Source: Ewingella allii (GTDB lineage Bacteria > Pseudomonadota > Gammaproteobacteria > Enterobacterales > Enterobacteriaceae). From it: a stretch of DNA of 64,000 bases. How positions within the stretch are numbered: position 1 is the stretch's first letter; each line of letters opens with the position of its first letter. Both the position numbers and the translations under genes were made by a program. The notes below the pieces were generated by a model. It ran no database searches, was not told where the DNA came from, and worked only from the letters and a program-made list of their open reading frames with translations. Where the stretch lies: contig NZ_JAWUDN010000003.1 in the NCBI RefSeq assembly GCF_044430645.1, positions 310,001 to 374,000 on the forward strand, given 5' to 3'. Positions 41,493 to 50,469 of this stretch are shown piece by piece.

Positions 41493-42533
41493 TTAAGGTG
41501 CAGGAATGGTGAAGCGTTTGTGGATCTCTTCCAGCGAGTTCAGCACTTCTTGGTCCAGCGTCAGGTTCTGGCTGTCGATGTTGGTCTTCAGCTGTTCCAG
41601 CGTGGTGGCGCCAATCAGGGTGCTGGCAACGAATGGCTGTTGGCGAACAAAGGCCAGCGCCATTTGTGACGGGTCGAGATTGTGCTTCTTAGCCAGCGCG
41701 ACGTATTCGGCAATCGCCAGTTCAGACTGCGGCGAAGAGTAGCGAGTAAAGCGGCTAAACAGCGTGTTACGCGCGTTGGCAGGCTTAGCGCCGTTGAGAT
41801 ACTTGCCGCTCAGAGTGCCGAACGCCAGGCTGGAATAGGCCAGCAGCTCAACGCCTTCGTGCTGGCTGATTTCCGCCAGACCAATCTCAAAGCTGCGATT
41901 CAGCAGGCTGTAAGGGTTTTGAATCGACACAATGCGCGGCAGGTCGTGCTTTTCGGCCAATTGCAGATAGCGCATCACGCCCCAAGGTGTTTCATTGGAG
42001 ACGCCGATATAGCGGATTTTCCCGGCACGAACCTGCTCGTTTAACGCTTCTAACGTTTCCAAAATGGTGACAGGAGTGCTGTCTTCACTGTACTGATAAC
42101 CCAGTTTGCCGAAGAAGTTCGCCGGGCGCTGCGGCCAGTGCACCTGATACAAATCGATATAGTCGGTGTTCAAACGTTGCAGGCTGGCGTCCACTGCGGC
42201 GCGGATGTTCTTGCGATCCAGCATCTGTGCCGGGCGAATGGCGTTATCGTTATTGCGTGAAGGCCCGGACACTTTGCTGGCGAGAATGATTTTCTCGCGA
42301 TTGCCGCGCGCTTTCAGCCAGCTACCAATATAAGACTCGGTCAGCCCCTGAGTTTCAGGGCGCGGTGGCACGGGGTACATTTCTGCAGTATCAATAAAGT
42401 TGATACCCGCCGCCACGGCGTAATCCAGTTGTTGGTGGGCATCGGCTTCGCTGTTTTGTTCACCAAAGGTCATGGTGCCGAGTCCCAGTAGACTCACTTC
42501 TAAAGAACTATGGGGTATACGGTGATATTGCAT
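41493..42533 (-). CDS. tas: Aldo-keto reductase Tas
   Basis: A 346-residue NADPH-dependent aldo-keto reductase, equal in length to E. coli Tas. The catalytic tetrad is visible: D48, Y53, K87 and H132 (DLYQVHWP). The N-terminus MQYHRIPHSSLEV and GPSRNNDNAIRP are nearly identical to Tas. Tas was found in E. coli as a multicopy suppressor of a tyrosine/stationary-phase mutation phenotype; its physiological substrate is not settled. It stands alone between lplT and ygdR, as in E. coli. Confidence 0.94.
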   Translation of the reverse strand: MQYHRIPHSSLEVSLLGLGTMTFGEQNSEADAHQQLDYAVAAGINFIDTAEMYPVPPRPETQGLTESYIGSWLKARGNREKIILASKVSGPSRNNDNAIRPAQMLDRKNIRAAVDASLQRLNTDYIDLYQVHWPQRPANFFGKLGYQYSEDSTPVTILETLEALNEQVRAGKIRYIGVSNETPWGVMRYLQLAEKHDLPRIVSIQNPYSLLNRSFEIGLAEISQHEGVELLAYSSLAFGTLSGKYLNGAKPANARNTLFSRFTRYSSPQSELAIAEYVALAKKHNLDPSQMALAFVRQQPFVASTLIGATTLEQLKTNIDSQNLTLDQEVLNSLEEIHKRFTIPAP

Positions 42534-42685
42534 TGCCGGTCTTCCTTACTCTCTGAGAATGTCAGGCCGATAAAAGCGCCTCAACTGACTTATCTTCACA
42601 AAACGGGTGTTAACTGACTATATACAAGCGGTGCAAGTGGGGGAAGTGCGGCAGCGGAGATAGGCAGAAAATGGCAAGAGCGCCT

Positions 42686-42712
42686 AAAAGGCCAGCGGAA
42701 AGGGCCGCTGGC
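42686..42712 (-). terminator. Terminator of ygdR
   Basis: GCCAGCGG - 6 bases - CCGCTGGC is a perfect 8-bp stem, followed on the minus strand by CTTTTAGG, 13 bases past the ygdR stop codon. Confidence 0.75.
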
Positions 42713-42724
42713 AATTCATGTTAA

Positions 42725-42943
42725 TTAGCGTTTCATCACCTGACTCACGTTATCGTTGTTGATCTGACGCTCATTGCCTTGATCATCGGTGTAGCTCAGC
42801 AGGCCAGTAGATTTATCCAGCTTAGGTTTGCCATTGGTCAGGATCATACTGCCGTCTTTGGTGGAAATGACATAATCGCTGGCACACCCTGCCAAACCGA
42901 CAACCATCAGCGCAGCGCTGATTATCATTAAGCCTTTTTTCAT
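42725..42943 (-). CDS. ygdR: YgdR/YgdI-family small lipoprotein
   Basis: A 72-residue lipoprotein. The signal MKKGLMIISAALMVVGLAGC has lipobox LAGC, and a DUF903 domain follows with SDYVISTKDGSMILTNGKP and DDQGNERQINNDNVSQ. This is nearly the same as E. coli YgdR. The ATG at 42943 has AGAGGA upstream. The domain has an SH3-like small beta fold; function is unknown. E. coli has the TerC-type gene ygdQ between ygdR and mutH, which is absent here. Confidence 0.92.
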   Translation of the reverse strand: MKKGLMIISAALMVVGLAGCASDYVISTKDGSMILTNGKPKLDKSTGLLSYTDDQGNERQINNDNVSQVMKR

Positions 42944-43056
42944 GATTATTCCTCTAAGTAATGGGCTGTAAATAAAGATAGTCAACAGCCTAGCAAAAGG
43001 GCCAGACGACCGTTGAAAAAAAAGCGTTTTATTTCGTATAGATCAATAAGGCTGAT

Positions 43057-43743
43057 TTAAAGCAGGAAATGTCGGGCCAGCAGCGGGCCGGTAAAGCTTT
43101 TCTTCAAGTAAAAGCCACGGGGCAGAGTCATGATCGGCTGCCCAAACTCACCAATGGCTTCCGTCAGGGCTTTGCTGTTGGCCCCTTTAGGACGAAGTTG
43201 TAAGAATTCGCCTTTACGCGCGGTTATGGTTTCGACCTTGCCTAAAACAATCAAATCCATCAGCTCTTCCCAGTCTTCGCGCAGTTGCTGCTCTTCCTCT
43301 TCGGAAGGACTCCAGATGAGCGGCGCACCAATGCGGCGCTCTGCCAGCGGGATCTGCCGCTCGCCTTCGACCGGTATCCACAGCACTCGCGCCAGTTTAT
43401 GTCTAACATGGCTATTTTCCCACGTCACGCCGCTGTTGCCGGTCAGGGGCGCGACGCAGACAAAAGTGGTCTCTAAGGGTTTACCCTGTGCATCGATGGG
43501 GATGGTTTTTAACTCGACGCCGATGTCCGCAAAGTCCTGCTCCGGCTTACTGCCCGCCATCGCCCCTAAATAGACCTCAAGCAGCATACCGACCCAACCC
43601 TTCTCGCGCTTGAGATCAGGAGGAATAGGCAAAGAAGCCCGGGCAGCCAGCTCACCCAGTGAGTAACCAGCCAGGGACTGGGCGCGCGCCAGCAGGCTCT
43701 GTTCATCCTTGGGAGGTTCTGTCATAGGAAATGGAATCGACAT
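43057..43743 (-). CDS. mutH: DNA mismatch repair endonuclease MutH
   Basis: A 228-residue sequence- and methylation-specific endonuclease that nicks the unmethylated strand at hemimethylated GATC when activated by MutS/MutL. The nuclease triad DX6EXK is D70, E77 and K79 in QDFADIGVELKTI, the same positions as in E. coli. The C-terminal tail differs little from the E. coli protein. It is divergent from rppH across a 694-base region full of DnaA boxes. Confidence 0.96.
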   Translation of the reverse strand: MSIPFPMTEPPKDEQSLLARAQSLAGYSLGELAARASLPIPPDLKREKGWVGMLLEVYLGAMAGSKPEQDFADIGVELKTIPIDAQGKPLETTFVCVAPLTGNSGVTWENSHVRHKLARVLWIPVEGERQIPLAERRIGAPLIWSPSEEEEQQLREDWEELMDLIVLGKVETITARKGEFLQLRPKGANSKALTEAIGEFGQPIMTLPRGFYLKKSFTGPLLARHFLL

Positions 43744-43815
43744 ACAGCAAGTCTCAGATTTATTGGTTAATTTTCATACGCACGTTTAATCACATCGGGA
43801 ATTAAAAGTTATACC

Positions 43816-44265
43816 CGTGGATAGGTCGAATAATAGCATGATTTATTGCGCTTTTTTTTCCGCATAGCCGCGATCGCGAGAGGGATAATATAAAGTTGAT
43901 CCACAGTTGCGGGTGACAATGAACAGGATCTTCCCCCTAGTTATCCACAGATTTTCTGGATAACCTCAGCTTATTCCGAGCACTGGTTCGATTTACAGGC
44001 TTGACGGAGGGGGTATTTTGTCTTTTTGTCCCATAATTAGACAAAGTAGCGACTTTCTCTGTGGATAAAAACGGCGTTGATGGATCTTTCGCCAATAGCG
44101 ATCGCAGTTACTCATTAAGGGCTGAGTAAACCCAGTGAAGAAGCTGTGAATTACTTTTAATTATATGAAATATATATCTTTAATATCACTGCCATCTGAG
44201 GGTAAGAAAAAGCTAAAAATAGTTTTACCCCTCTTGCTATGAAGTTCTTCACACATCTATCCACA
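43816..44265. promoter_or_regulatory. DARS2: DnaA-box cluster at the DARS2 position (mutH-rppH)
   Basis: Two perfect TTATCCACA boxes (43941-43949 plus; 44060-44068 minus) and three one-mismatch boxes (43897-43905 plus; 43955-43963 minus; 44257-44265 plus) lie here. A weaker box is at 43816-43824, and a TTATCCCAT further on at 44331. Boxes at 43941 and 43955 face each other with 5 bases between, and with the 43897 box make a DARS-like three-box core. In E. coli DARS2, which turns ADP-DnaA back into ATP-DnaA with help of IHF and Fis, lies between mutH and rppH. Position and box pattern support the same element here. The rest of 43744-44437 has no gene. Confidence 0.75.
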
Positions 44266-44437
44266 GAAAAAGTGAATAAAATCGCGCGACATGGCGAGCT
44301 TCTGTTTATAACTTTGCCATTCTCTGTGAGTTATCCCATTTTTATTCGTGAAGATAGGGGGTAAGCAGTGGTTTACCGCCTGTTGGTAGTATGAAACAAT
44401 CAAGACATCTATGATTTGAAGTTATTGAGGTAGTCCG

Positions 44438-44965
44438 GTGATCGATGATGATGGCTACCGCCCGAATGTTGGTATCGTAATCTGCGACAAGCAGGGCCAA
44501 GTTTTATGGGCCAGACGATACGGCCAGCACTCCTGGCAGTTTCCGCAAGGGGGCATCAACCCTGGCGAAACCGCCGAACAGGCCATGTACCGTGAACTGT
44601 TTGAAGAGGTAGGTCTCAGCAGAAAAGACGTACGTATTCTGGCTTCGACCCGCAACTGGTTGCGCTATAAATTGCCAAAACGTTTGGTGCGTTGGGATAC
44701 AAAGCCGGTGTGTATCGGCCAAAAGCAAAAATGGTTCTTGCTGCAATTGATGTGTAATGATGCGGACATCAACATGCAGCGCAGCAGTACGCCAGAATTC
44801 GATGGCTGGCGCTGGGTGAGTTTCTGGTATCCGGTGCGTCAGGTCGTGTCCTTCAAACGTGATGTTTACCGCCGCGTAATGAAAGAGTTCTCCACGACTG
44901 TGATGCCAATACAGGAGATCCCCGTGCCCCGGACATCGCCCGCTTACCGTCGGAAAAGAGGCTAA
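44438..44965 (+). CDS. rppH: RNA pyrophosphohydrolase RppH
   Basis: A 175-residue Nudix enzyme that removes pyrophosphate from mRNA 5' triphosphate ends and so triggers RNase E decay. The Nudix box is at residues 38-60 (GGINPGETAEQAMYRELFEE) with E53, E56 and E57. The start is a GTG at 44438 preceded by GAGG; the product begins IDDDGYRPNVGI, as in E. coli. It is the first gene of the rppH-ptsP unit, 11 bases before ptsP. Confidence 0.96.
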   Translation: MIDDDGYRPNVGIVICDKQGQVLWARRYGQHSWQFPQGGINPGETAEQAMYRELFEEVGLSRKDVRILASTRNWLRYKLPKRLVRWDTKPVCIGQKQKWFLLQLMCNDADINMQRSSTPEFDGWRWVSFWYPVRQVVSFKRDVYRRVMKEFSTTVMPIQEIPVPRTSPAYRRKRG

Positions 44966-44976
44966 GTCGCAAAGAG

Positions 44977-47223
44977 ATGCTCACGCGTTTGCGAGAAATT
45001 GTTGAAAAGGTAGCAATGGCGTCCAGCCTGAATGATGCGCTGGACGTTTTGGTCAATGAAACCTGCCTGGCGATGGACACAGAAGTGTGTTCCGTTTATC
45101 TCGCTGATAATGACCGCCGTTGCTACTACCTGATGGCGACGCGAGGTTTGAAAAAACCTCGCGGGCGCACTATCACGCTAGCCTTTGACGAAGGGATCGT
45201 CGGGTTGGTAGGGCGGCTTGCCGAACCCATCAACCTCGCCGACGCTCAGAGCCACCCTAGTTTCAAATATATTCCTCAAGTTAAAGAAGATCTTTTTAGA
45301 TCCTTCCTCGGCGTCCCGATCATTCATCGTCGTCAGCTGCTTGGCGTGCTGGTTATCCAGCAGCGTGAGCATCGCCAGTTCGACGAAGGTGAAGAGTCCT
45401 TTATGGTCACGCTGGCCAACCAGCTGGCCGGGATACTTTCGCAGGCGCAGCTCAACGTTCTCTATGGCCGCTTTCGCCAGACTCGCGTCAAAGCGCTGGC
45501 TGCTTCGCCCGGTGTGGCTATCGGCATTGGCTGGCAGGACAGTACCCAGCCTTCTCTCGACCAAGTCTACATGGCGTCCACGCTGGACACCGTGCGTGAA
45601 CGCGAACGCCTGACCCGCGCGCTGGAAGAGGCCGGTGCCGAGTTCCGCCGTTTCAGTAAGCGTTTTAGCGCCAGCGCGCAGAAAGAAAGCGCCGCTATTT
45701 TCGACCTCTACTCGCACCTGCTCAACGACGCACGCCTCAAACGCGATCTCTTCACTGAAATCGACAAAGGCGCCGTGGCCGAGTGGGCGGTTAAGAAAGT
45801 GGTCGAGCAGTTCGCCGCGCAGTTTGCCAGCTTGCAAGACACTTACATGCGCGAGCGTGGCAGCGATTTGCGCGCGCTGGGCCAGCGGCTGGTTTTCCAC
45901 CTCGATGACACCATTCAGGGCAACACTACCTGGCCTGAGCGTTTCATTCTGGTGGCCGATGAACTGACGGCAACCCTGCTGGCGGAAATGCCTCAGGATC
46001 GCCTTGCTGGCGTGGTAGTACGCGACGGCGCGGCTAACTCGCACGCCGCGATTTTGGTGCGCGCCATGGGTGTGCCGACCATCATGGGGGCCGATATTCA
46101 GCCTTCGTTGCTCAGCCAGCGCCAATTAATTGTGGATGGCTATCGCGGCGAGTTGCTGATCGACCCGGAACCCGTGCTGGTCAATGAATATAAGCGCCTG
46201 ATTAGCGAAGAGATGGAGCTAAGCCAGCGCGCCGAGTATGACGTAGAACAGCCAGCGGCGATGAAAACCGGCGAGCGCGTTCAGGTGATGCTGAATGCCG
46301 GTTTGAGCGCCGACCACGAGAAACTGTTTGGCAGCCGTGTCGACGGCGTGGGCCTCTACCGTACTGAAATTCCCTTTATGCTGCAGAGTGGCTTCCCCTC
46401 TGAAGAAGAGCAGGTGGCGCAGTACCAGGGTATGCTCCAGCTGTTCCCAAGCAAGCCGGTGACGCTGCGTACGCTGGACATCGGTTCAGACAAACAGCTG
46501 CCCTACATGCCCATCAGCGAGGAAAACCCTTGCCTCGGCTGGCGCGGTATTCGCATTACCCTCGACCAGCCGGAAATCTTCCTGATACAGGTGCGCGCGA
46601 TGCTGCGTGCCAATGCCGCCACCGGCAATCTCGGTATTTTGCTGCCGATGATCACCAGCCTGGAAGAGATTGACGAAGCGCGCCGCCTGATTGACCGTGC
46701 GGGGCGCGAAGTGCAGGAGCAGTTGGGTTACGATCTTCCGAAAACCCGAATTGGCGTGATGATCGAAGTTCCTTCGATGATTTTCATGCTGCCATCGCTG
46801 GCAGGTCGGGTCGACTTCATCTCGGTTGGTACCAACGACCTGACTCAGTACCTGCTAGCCGTCGATCGCAACAACACGCGGGTCGCGGGTCTGTATGACA
46901 GTCTGCATCCGGCAATGCTGCGTGTCTTGAAGCAGATTGTGACCGAAGGCGAAGCGGCGGGTTTACAAATCAGCCTCTGTGGAGAAATGGCGGGCGACCC
47001 AATGGGCGCGCTGCTGTTGACCGGCATGGGCTACCGCAACCTCAGTATGAACGGCCGCAGTGTGGCAAGAATTAAATATTTATTGCGCAGTATTGAGCTG
47101 GCGGATGCTCAAGAGTTGGCGCGCCGGGTGCTTGAAGCCCAGTTCACCACTGATGTGCGACATATGACTGCAGCCTTTATGGAACGCCGAGGTTTAGGCG
47201 GTTTGATTCGCGGCGGTAAATAG
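44977..47223 (+). CDS. ptsP: PTS enzyme I-Ntr (PtsP)
   Basis: A 748-residue phosphoenolpyruvate-protein phosphotransferase of the nitrogen PTS. The N-terminal GAF domain (about 1-165) senses glutamine and 2-oxoglutarate in E. coli. The EI domain has the phospho-histidine H356 in GAANSHAAIL and the PEP-binding barrel with VGTNDLTQYLLAVDRNN and SLCGEMAGD. It passes phosphate to NPr and EIIA-Ntr, linking nitrogen state to potassium and envelope control. All these features match E. coli, including the position of H356. Confidence 0.96.
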   Translation: MLTRLREIVEKVAMASSLNDALDVLVNETCLAMDTEVCSVYLADNDRRCYYLMATRGLKKPRGRTITLAFDEGIVGLVGRLAEPINLADAQSHPSFKYIPQVKEDLFRSFLGVPIIHRRQLLGVLVIQQREHRQFDEGEESFMVTLANQLAGILSQAQLNVLYGRFRQTRVKALAASPGVAIGIGWQDSTQPSLDQVYMASTLDTVRERERLTRALEEAGAEFRRFSKRFSASAQKESAAIFDLYSHLLNDARLKRDLFTEIDKGAVAEWAVKKVVEQFAAQFASLQDTYMRERGSDLRALGQRLVFHLDDTIQGNTTWPERFILVADELTATLLAEMPQDRLAGVVVRDGAANSHAAILVRAMGVPTIMGADIQPSLLSQRQLIVDGYRGELLIDPEPVLVNEYKRLISEEMELSQRAEYDVEQPAAMKTGERVQVMLNAGLSADHEKLFGSRVDGVGLYRTEIPFMLQSGFPSEEEQVAQYQGMLQLFPSKPVTLRTLDIGSDKQLPYMPISEENPCLGWRGIRITLDQPEIFLIQVRAMLRANAATGNLGILLPMITSLEEIDEARRLIDRAGREVQEQLGYDLPKTRIGVMIEVPSMIFMLPSLAGRVDFISVGTNDLTQYLLAVDRNNTRVAGLYDSLHPAMLRVLKQIVTEGEAAGLQISLCGEMAGDPMGALLLTGMGYRNLSMNGRSVARIKYLLRSIELADAQELARRVLEAQFTTDVRHMTAAFMERRGLGGLIRGGK

Positions 47224-47339
47224 CCCTAAGGCGTTAAATCACTGCTTTTCCAGCCGTCAGTCAGTATTAAACTGGCGGTAATGAGACGTTTTTTTACAGA
47301 ACTTTTCCAGCCCTGCTTGTCCGTGGCTCGTATTGCCTG

Positions 47340-47348
47340 TGCTATGAT
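47340..47348 (+). promoter_or_regulatory. Extended -10 promoter candidate for lgt-thyA
   Basis: TGCTATGAT is an extended -10 (TGn plus TATGAT), 120 bases before lgt. TTGTCC lies upstream with a long 20-base spacer, which an extended -10 can tolerate. The leader after it holds a GTTGC/GCAAC hairpin near 47395-47408. Confidence 0.45.
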
Positions 47349-47468
47349 CCGCGACCTGCTGACCCCTAACCGGGCGATATCTGTGTACGTCGTGTTGCAG
47401 GAAGGCAACGAGCACACCTGCACCCGAAGTATGAAGGGTATAAAACAATAAACTACTTGTGGTGATAG

Positions 47469-48335
47469 ATGAGCAATAGCTATCTGGCGTTTCCCCAGTT
47501 TGATCCGGTCATTTTCTCGCTAGGACCGGTTTCACTTCACTGGTATGGCTTGATGTATCTGGTCGGTTTCGTGTTCGCAATGTGGCTGGCCGTGCGCCGT
47601 GCCAACAAGCCGGGCAGTGGCTGGAAAAAAGAAGAAGTTGAGAACCTGCTGTATGCCGGATTCTTAGGCGTCTTCCTCGGCGGCCGCATCGGCTATGTCT
47701 TTTTCTACAACCTGCCACTGTTCCTCGAAAACCCGCTTTATTTGTTTAAAGTCTGGGATGGCGGCATGTCCTTCCACGGCGGTTTGATTGGCGTTATCGT
47801 GGTGATGCTGTGGTTTGCGCGTCGCACAAAACGCACTTTCTTCCAGGTTTCAGATTTTATTGCTCCGCTGATCCCATTTGGTCTCGGTGCAGGGCGCTTG
47901 GGTAACTTCATTAATGGCGAACTGTGGGGCCGTGTGACCACTGTGCCTTGGGCAATGCTGTTCCCAGGCTCGCGTCAGGAAGATATCGCCATTGCCTCCG
48001 CTGACCCGCAATGGCAGCCGCTGCTCAACCAATACGGCGTTCTGCCGCGTCACCCTTCGCAGGTTTACGAACTGCTGCTGGAAGGCGTAGTGCTGTTTAT
48101 TATTCTCAACTTGTTCATCCGTAAGCCACGCCCAATGGGTGCTGTTTCAGGTCTATTCCTGATTGGTTACGGCGCATTCCGCAGCATCGTTGAGCATTTC
48201 CGCCAGCCCGACGCTCAGCTGGGGCTGTTCGACGGCTTCATCAGCATGGGACAGATCCTTTCGCTGCCGATGGTTATCGCTGGTGTCATCGTGATGATCT
48301 GGGCCTACCGTCGCCCGCAGAAACAATTATCTTGA
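47469..48335 (+). CDS. lgt: Prolipoprotein diacylglyceryl transferase
   Basis: A 288-residue inner-membrane enzyme with about seven hydrophobic segments. It moves diacylglycerol from phosphatidylglycerol to the lipobox Cys, the first step of lipoprotein maturation. The catalytic region GGMSFHGGLIG and the family signature GAGRLGNFINGELWGR are present. It is the first gene of lgt-thyA, 6 bases before thyA. Its products here would include the OMF channel, ChaN and YgdR. Confidence 0.96.
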   Translation: MSNSYLAFPQFDPVIFSLGPVSLHWYGLMYLVGFVFAMWLAVRRANKPGSGWKKEEVENLLYAGFLGVFLGGRIGYVFFYNLPLFLENPLYLFKVWDGGMSFHGGLIGVIVVMLWFARRTKRTFFQVSDFIAPLIPFGLGAGRLGNFINGELWGRVTTVPWAMLFPGSRQEDIAIASADPQWQPLLNQYGVLPRHPSQVYELLLEGVVLFIILNLFIRKPRPMGAVSGLFLIGYGAFRSIVEHFRQPDAQLGLFDGFISMGQILSLPMVIAGVIVMIWAYRRPQKQLS

Positions 48336-48341
48336 GGTAAC

Positions 48342-49136
48342 ATGAAACAGTATCTGGATTTAATGCAGAAGGTGCTCGATGAGGGCACACCTAAAGCTGA
48401 CCGTACCGGTACGGGTACGGTGTCAATTTTTGGTCATCAGATGCGTTTCAATCTGCAAGATGGCTTTCCACTGGTAACCACCAAGAAGTGCCATTTGCGC
48501 TCTATCATTCATGAGCTGCTGTGGTTCCTGAAAGGCGAAACCAACATTGCTTATCTGCGTGAAAACAACGTCACCATTTGGGACGAGTGGGCAGATGAGA
48601 ATGGCGATCTTGGCCCGGTTTATGGCAAACAGTGGCGTGCTTGGGGCGCGGCCGATGGCAAGCAGATCGATCAGTTAAGCAACGTCATCAAACAGTTGAA
48701 GCAAGATCCTGACTCTCGTCGCATCATTGTTTCCTCTTGGAATGTCGGTGAATTGGATCAGATGGCCTTGGCGCCTTGCCATGCTTTCTTCCAGTTCTAC
48801 GTGGCTAACGGCAAGCTCTCTTGCCAGCTATACCAGCGCTCATGCGACGTCTTCCTTGGCCTACCATTCAACATTGCCAGCTACGCTCTGCTGGTGCATA
48901 TGGTGGCTCAGCAGTGTGACCTCGAAGTGGGTGACTTCGTCTGGACAGGCGGTGATACCCACCTCTATAGCAACCACATGGAACAGACTCATTTGCAACT
49001 GAGTCGCGAACCCCGTGCCTTGCCGAAACTGGTTATCAAACGTAAGCCGGCCTCACTGTTTGATTACGAGTTCGACGATTTTGCTATTGAGGGTTATGAC
49101 CCTCACCCACCGATTAAAGCGCCGGTCGCTATCTAA
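48342..49136 (+). CDS. thyA: Thymidylate synthase
   Basis: A 264-residue enzyme, the same length as E. coli ThyA, that methylates dUMP to dTMP using methylene-tetrahydrofolate. The nucleophile C146 is in LAPCHAFFQFY, and the phosphate-binding SRRIIVSSWN and the folate/dUMP region GLPFNIASYALLVHM are present. GAGGTAAC precedes the ATG. It is co-transcribed with lgt. Confidence 0.97.
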   Translation: MKQYLDLMQKVLDEGTPKADRTGTGTVSIFGHQMRFNLQDGFPLVTTKKCHLRSIIHELLWFLKGETNIAYLRENNVTIWDEWADENGDLGPVYGKQWRAWGAADGKQIDQLSNVIKQLKQDPDSRRIIVSSWNVGELDQMALAPCHAFFQFYVANGKLSCQLYQRSCDVFLGLPFNIASYALLVHMVAQQCDLEVGDFVWTGGDTHLYSNHMEQTHLQLSREPRALPKLVIKRKPASLFDYEFDDFAIEGYDPHPPIKAPVAI

Positions 49137-49146
49137 ACTCGCGTTA

Positions 49147-49173
49147 TTCCCGCCAGCTCCCCGCTGGCGGGAA
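49147..49173. terminator. Strong hairpin after thyA
   Basis: TTCCCGCCAGC and GCTGGCGGGAA form a perfect 11-bp stem with a 5-base loop, 10 bases past the thyA stop codon. A T-run is absent directly after it (CTCCCTTTTC follows later), so it is a weak terminator or an mRNA-end stabiliser. The remaining 49174-49402 bases show no gene. Confidence 0.6.
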
Positions 49174-49402
49174 ACTCACTCTCCCTTTTCTTGTCTTCCT
49201 CCCTCAACGCCATCTTCCCTGAACGCTTTTCTACACCTTTTCTTCTGCCGGTATCCGGTATTTTTTCATCCGCTATTCAAGTTTGCGAGGCATCACGCAA
49301 AATCCTTGTGATTGATGATTTTTGCAGAATATTTTCTCGAGGTTTCTTGGAGATCAAAGGCTTACCCGTAGCGCAGAGAAAATGGCTGGATAAACTCGCC
49401 TC

Positions 49403-49900
49403 ATGGAAATGACCAACGAAGTAAAAGAGCGGGGCATGACGCTGATTGAAATACTGGTGGTGATCGCGCTTATTGCGATGTGCAGCTTATGGGGGCTACA
49501 GGGCTGGCGGGCCTATCAGCAATCGCTGGTACTGGAACAGCATGCCCAAAGGTTACGTTCATACCTGACTGAACTGCAGGCCGAGGCGAATGCTTATAAC
49601 CGCTCTGCTATTTTATGGGTTATCGGCGGGAGCGGAGGCTGCGTGGGGCAGGGAAACAAGCCCGTGCGCTGTGACGCAGATAGCCCCGCGCCGCACTTTC
49701 GCATTATTGATGCCGAGGTGGAAATTGCCAATTTTACCCACAAGGTGATGGGCTTTTATGGCATCCGCAATGCTGCTCAGGCTGGGCATATTACTCTGCG
49801 TAATTCTGCCGGCAGCCTGCGCATTATTCTTTCTGCCAGAGGCAGACTTCGAATATGCAGTGAAGGCAAAGCCATATTGGGAATATCACTATGCATCTGA
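49403..49900 (+). CDS. ppdA: Prepilin-like protein PpdA
   Basis: A 165-residue type II/IV pseudopilin with a prepilin-peptidase site KERG|MTLIEILVVIALIA (cleavage before Met), followed by the membrane/assembly helix and a globular C-terminal part. The mature N-terminal glutamate at position +5 is kept. It begins the ppdA-ppdB-ygdB-ppdC set of minor pseudopilins between thyA and recC, as in E. coli. No good ribosome site precedes the ATG at 49403 (another ATG at 49409), so expression may be low. It overlaps ppdB by 10 bases. Confidence 0.85.
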   Translation: MEMTNEVKERGMTLIEILVVIALIAMCSLWGLQGWRAYQQSLVLEQHAQRLRSYLTELQAEANAYNRSAILWVIGGSGGCVGQGNKPVRCDADSPAPHFRIIDAEVEIANFTHKVMGFYGIRNAAQAGHITLRNSAGSLRIILSARGRLRICSEGKAILGISLCI

Positions 49901-50469
49901 AACAGCGCGGTTTTACTCTGCCAGAGGTGTTGATGGCCTTGAGTATCGGCAGCATGCTAATGCTCAGTTCGGCGCAGCTTTATCCTTTACTGCGCCAGCG
50001 CAGCCAAAACCTTAGTCATCACTTCCGATTAGACCAATTACTGAGAAGCGCGGCTTCTAATCTCGAGAAAGATCTGCGTCGCGCCGGCTTTTGTAATGGT
50101 GAATGCAGAGGGAGCGCCACGGTTTTTGGGCAAAGCACAGGAGAGCCCGCACATTCCTGCATCATCATAGCCTATGACCTCAATCGTAATGGCCGTTGGG
50201 AGCCTGCCGGCAATGACAATGCCGAATACTTTGCCTATCGCTTACGCGCAGGCGCCATTGAAACCCAGCGAGGTGCCGCAAACTGCCAAGGGAGCGGTTG
50301 GGAGAAATTGCTGGATCCCGCCGAAGTCAAAGTGACCGATTTTAACGTCACAAAGCGGCTAACTCCACGTGGCAATTCATTGTTTACTATAAATATTGCT
50401 GCACACTGGCGCGAGACGCCGACGGTGCATCGCCGGGTTGAAACCCGGGTGGCAGGGCGGGCGAGATGA
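49891..50469 (+). CDS. ppdB: Prepilin-like protein PpdB
   Basis: A 192-residue minor pseudopilin with processing site KQRG|FTLPEVLMALSIG and a globular C-terminal domain with four Cys (GFCNGECRG and later) that may pair in the periplasm. Segment DLNRNGRWEPAGNDNAEYFAYR is typical of PpdB. It overlaps ppdA by 10 bases and ygdB by 4. Confidence 0.87.
   Translation: MHLKQRGFTLPEVLMALSIGSMLMLSSAQLYPLLRQRSQNLSHHFRLDQLLRSAASNLEKDLRRAGFCNGECRGSATVFGQSTGEPAHSCIIIAYDLNRNGRWEPAGNDNAEYFAYRLRAGAIETQRGAANCQGSGWEKLLDPAEVKVTDFNVTKRLTPRGNSLFTINIAAHWRETPTVHRRVETRVAGRAR

Noticed and set aside
47254..47296. CCGTCAGT/ACTGGCGG hairpin and a T7 run as the ptsP terminator
   Set aside because: The T-run starts about ten bases after the stem, too far for a normal intrinsic terminator.
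49191..49412. Open frames between thyA and ppdA
   Set aside because: No ribosome site or recognisable product; they overlap the 3' hairpin region and the ppdA start in another frame.
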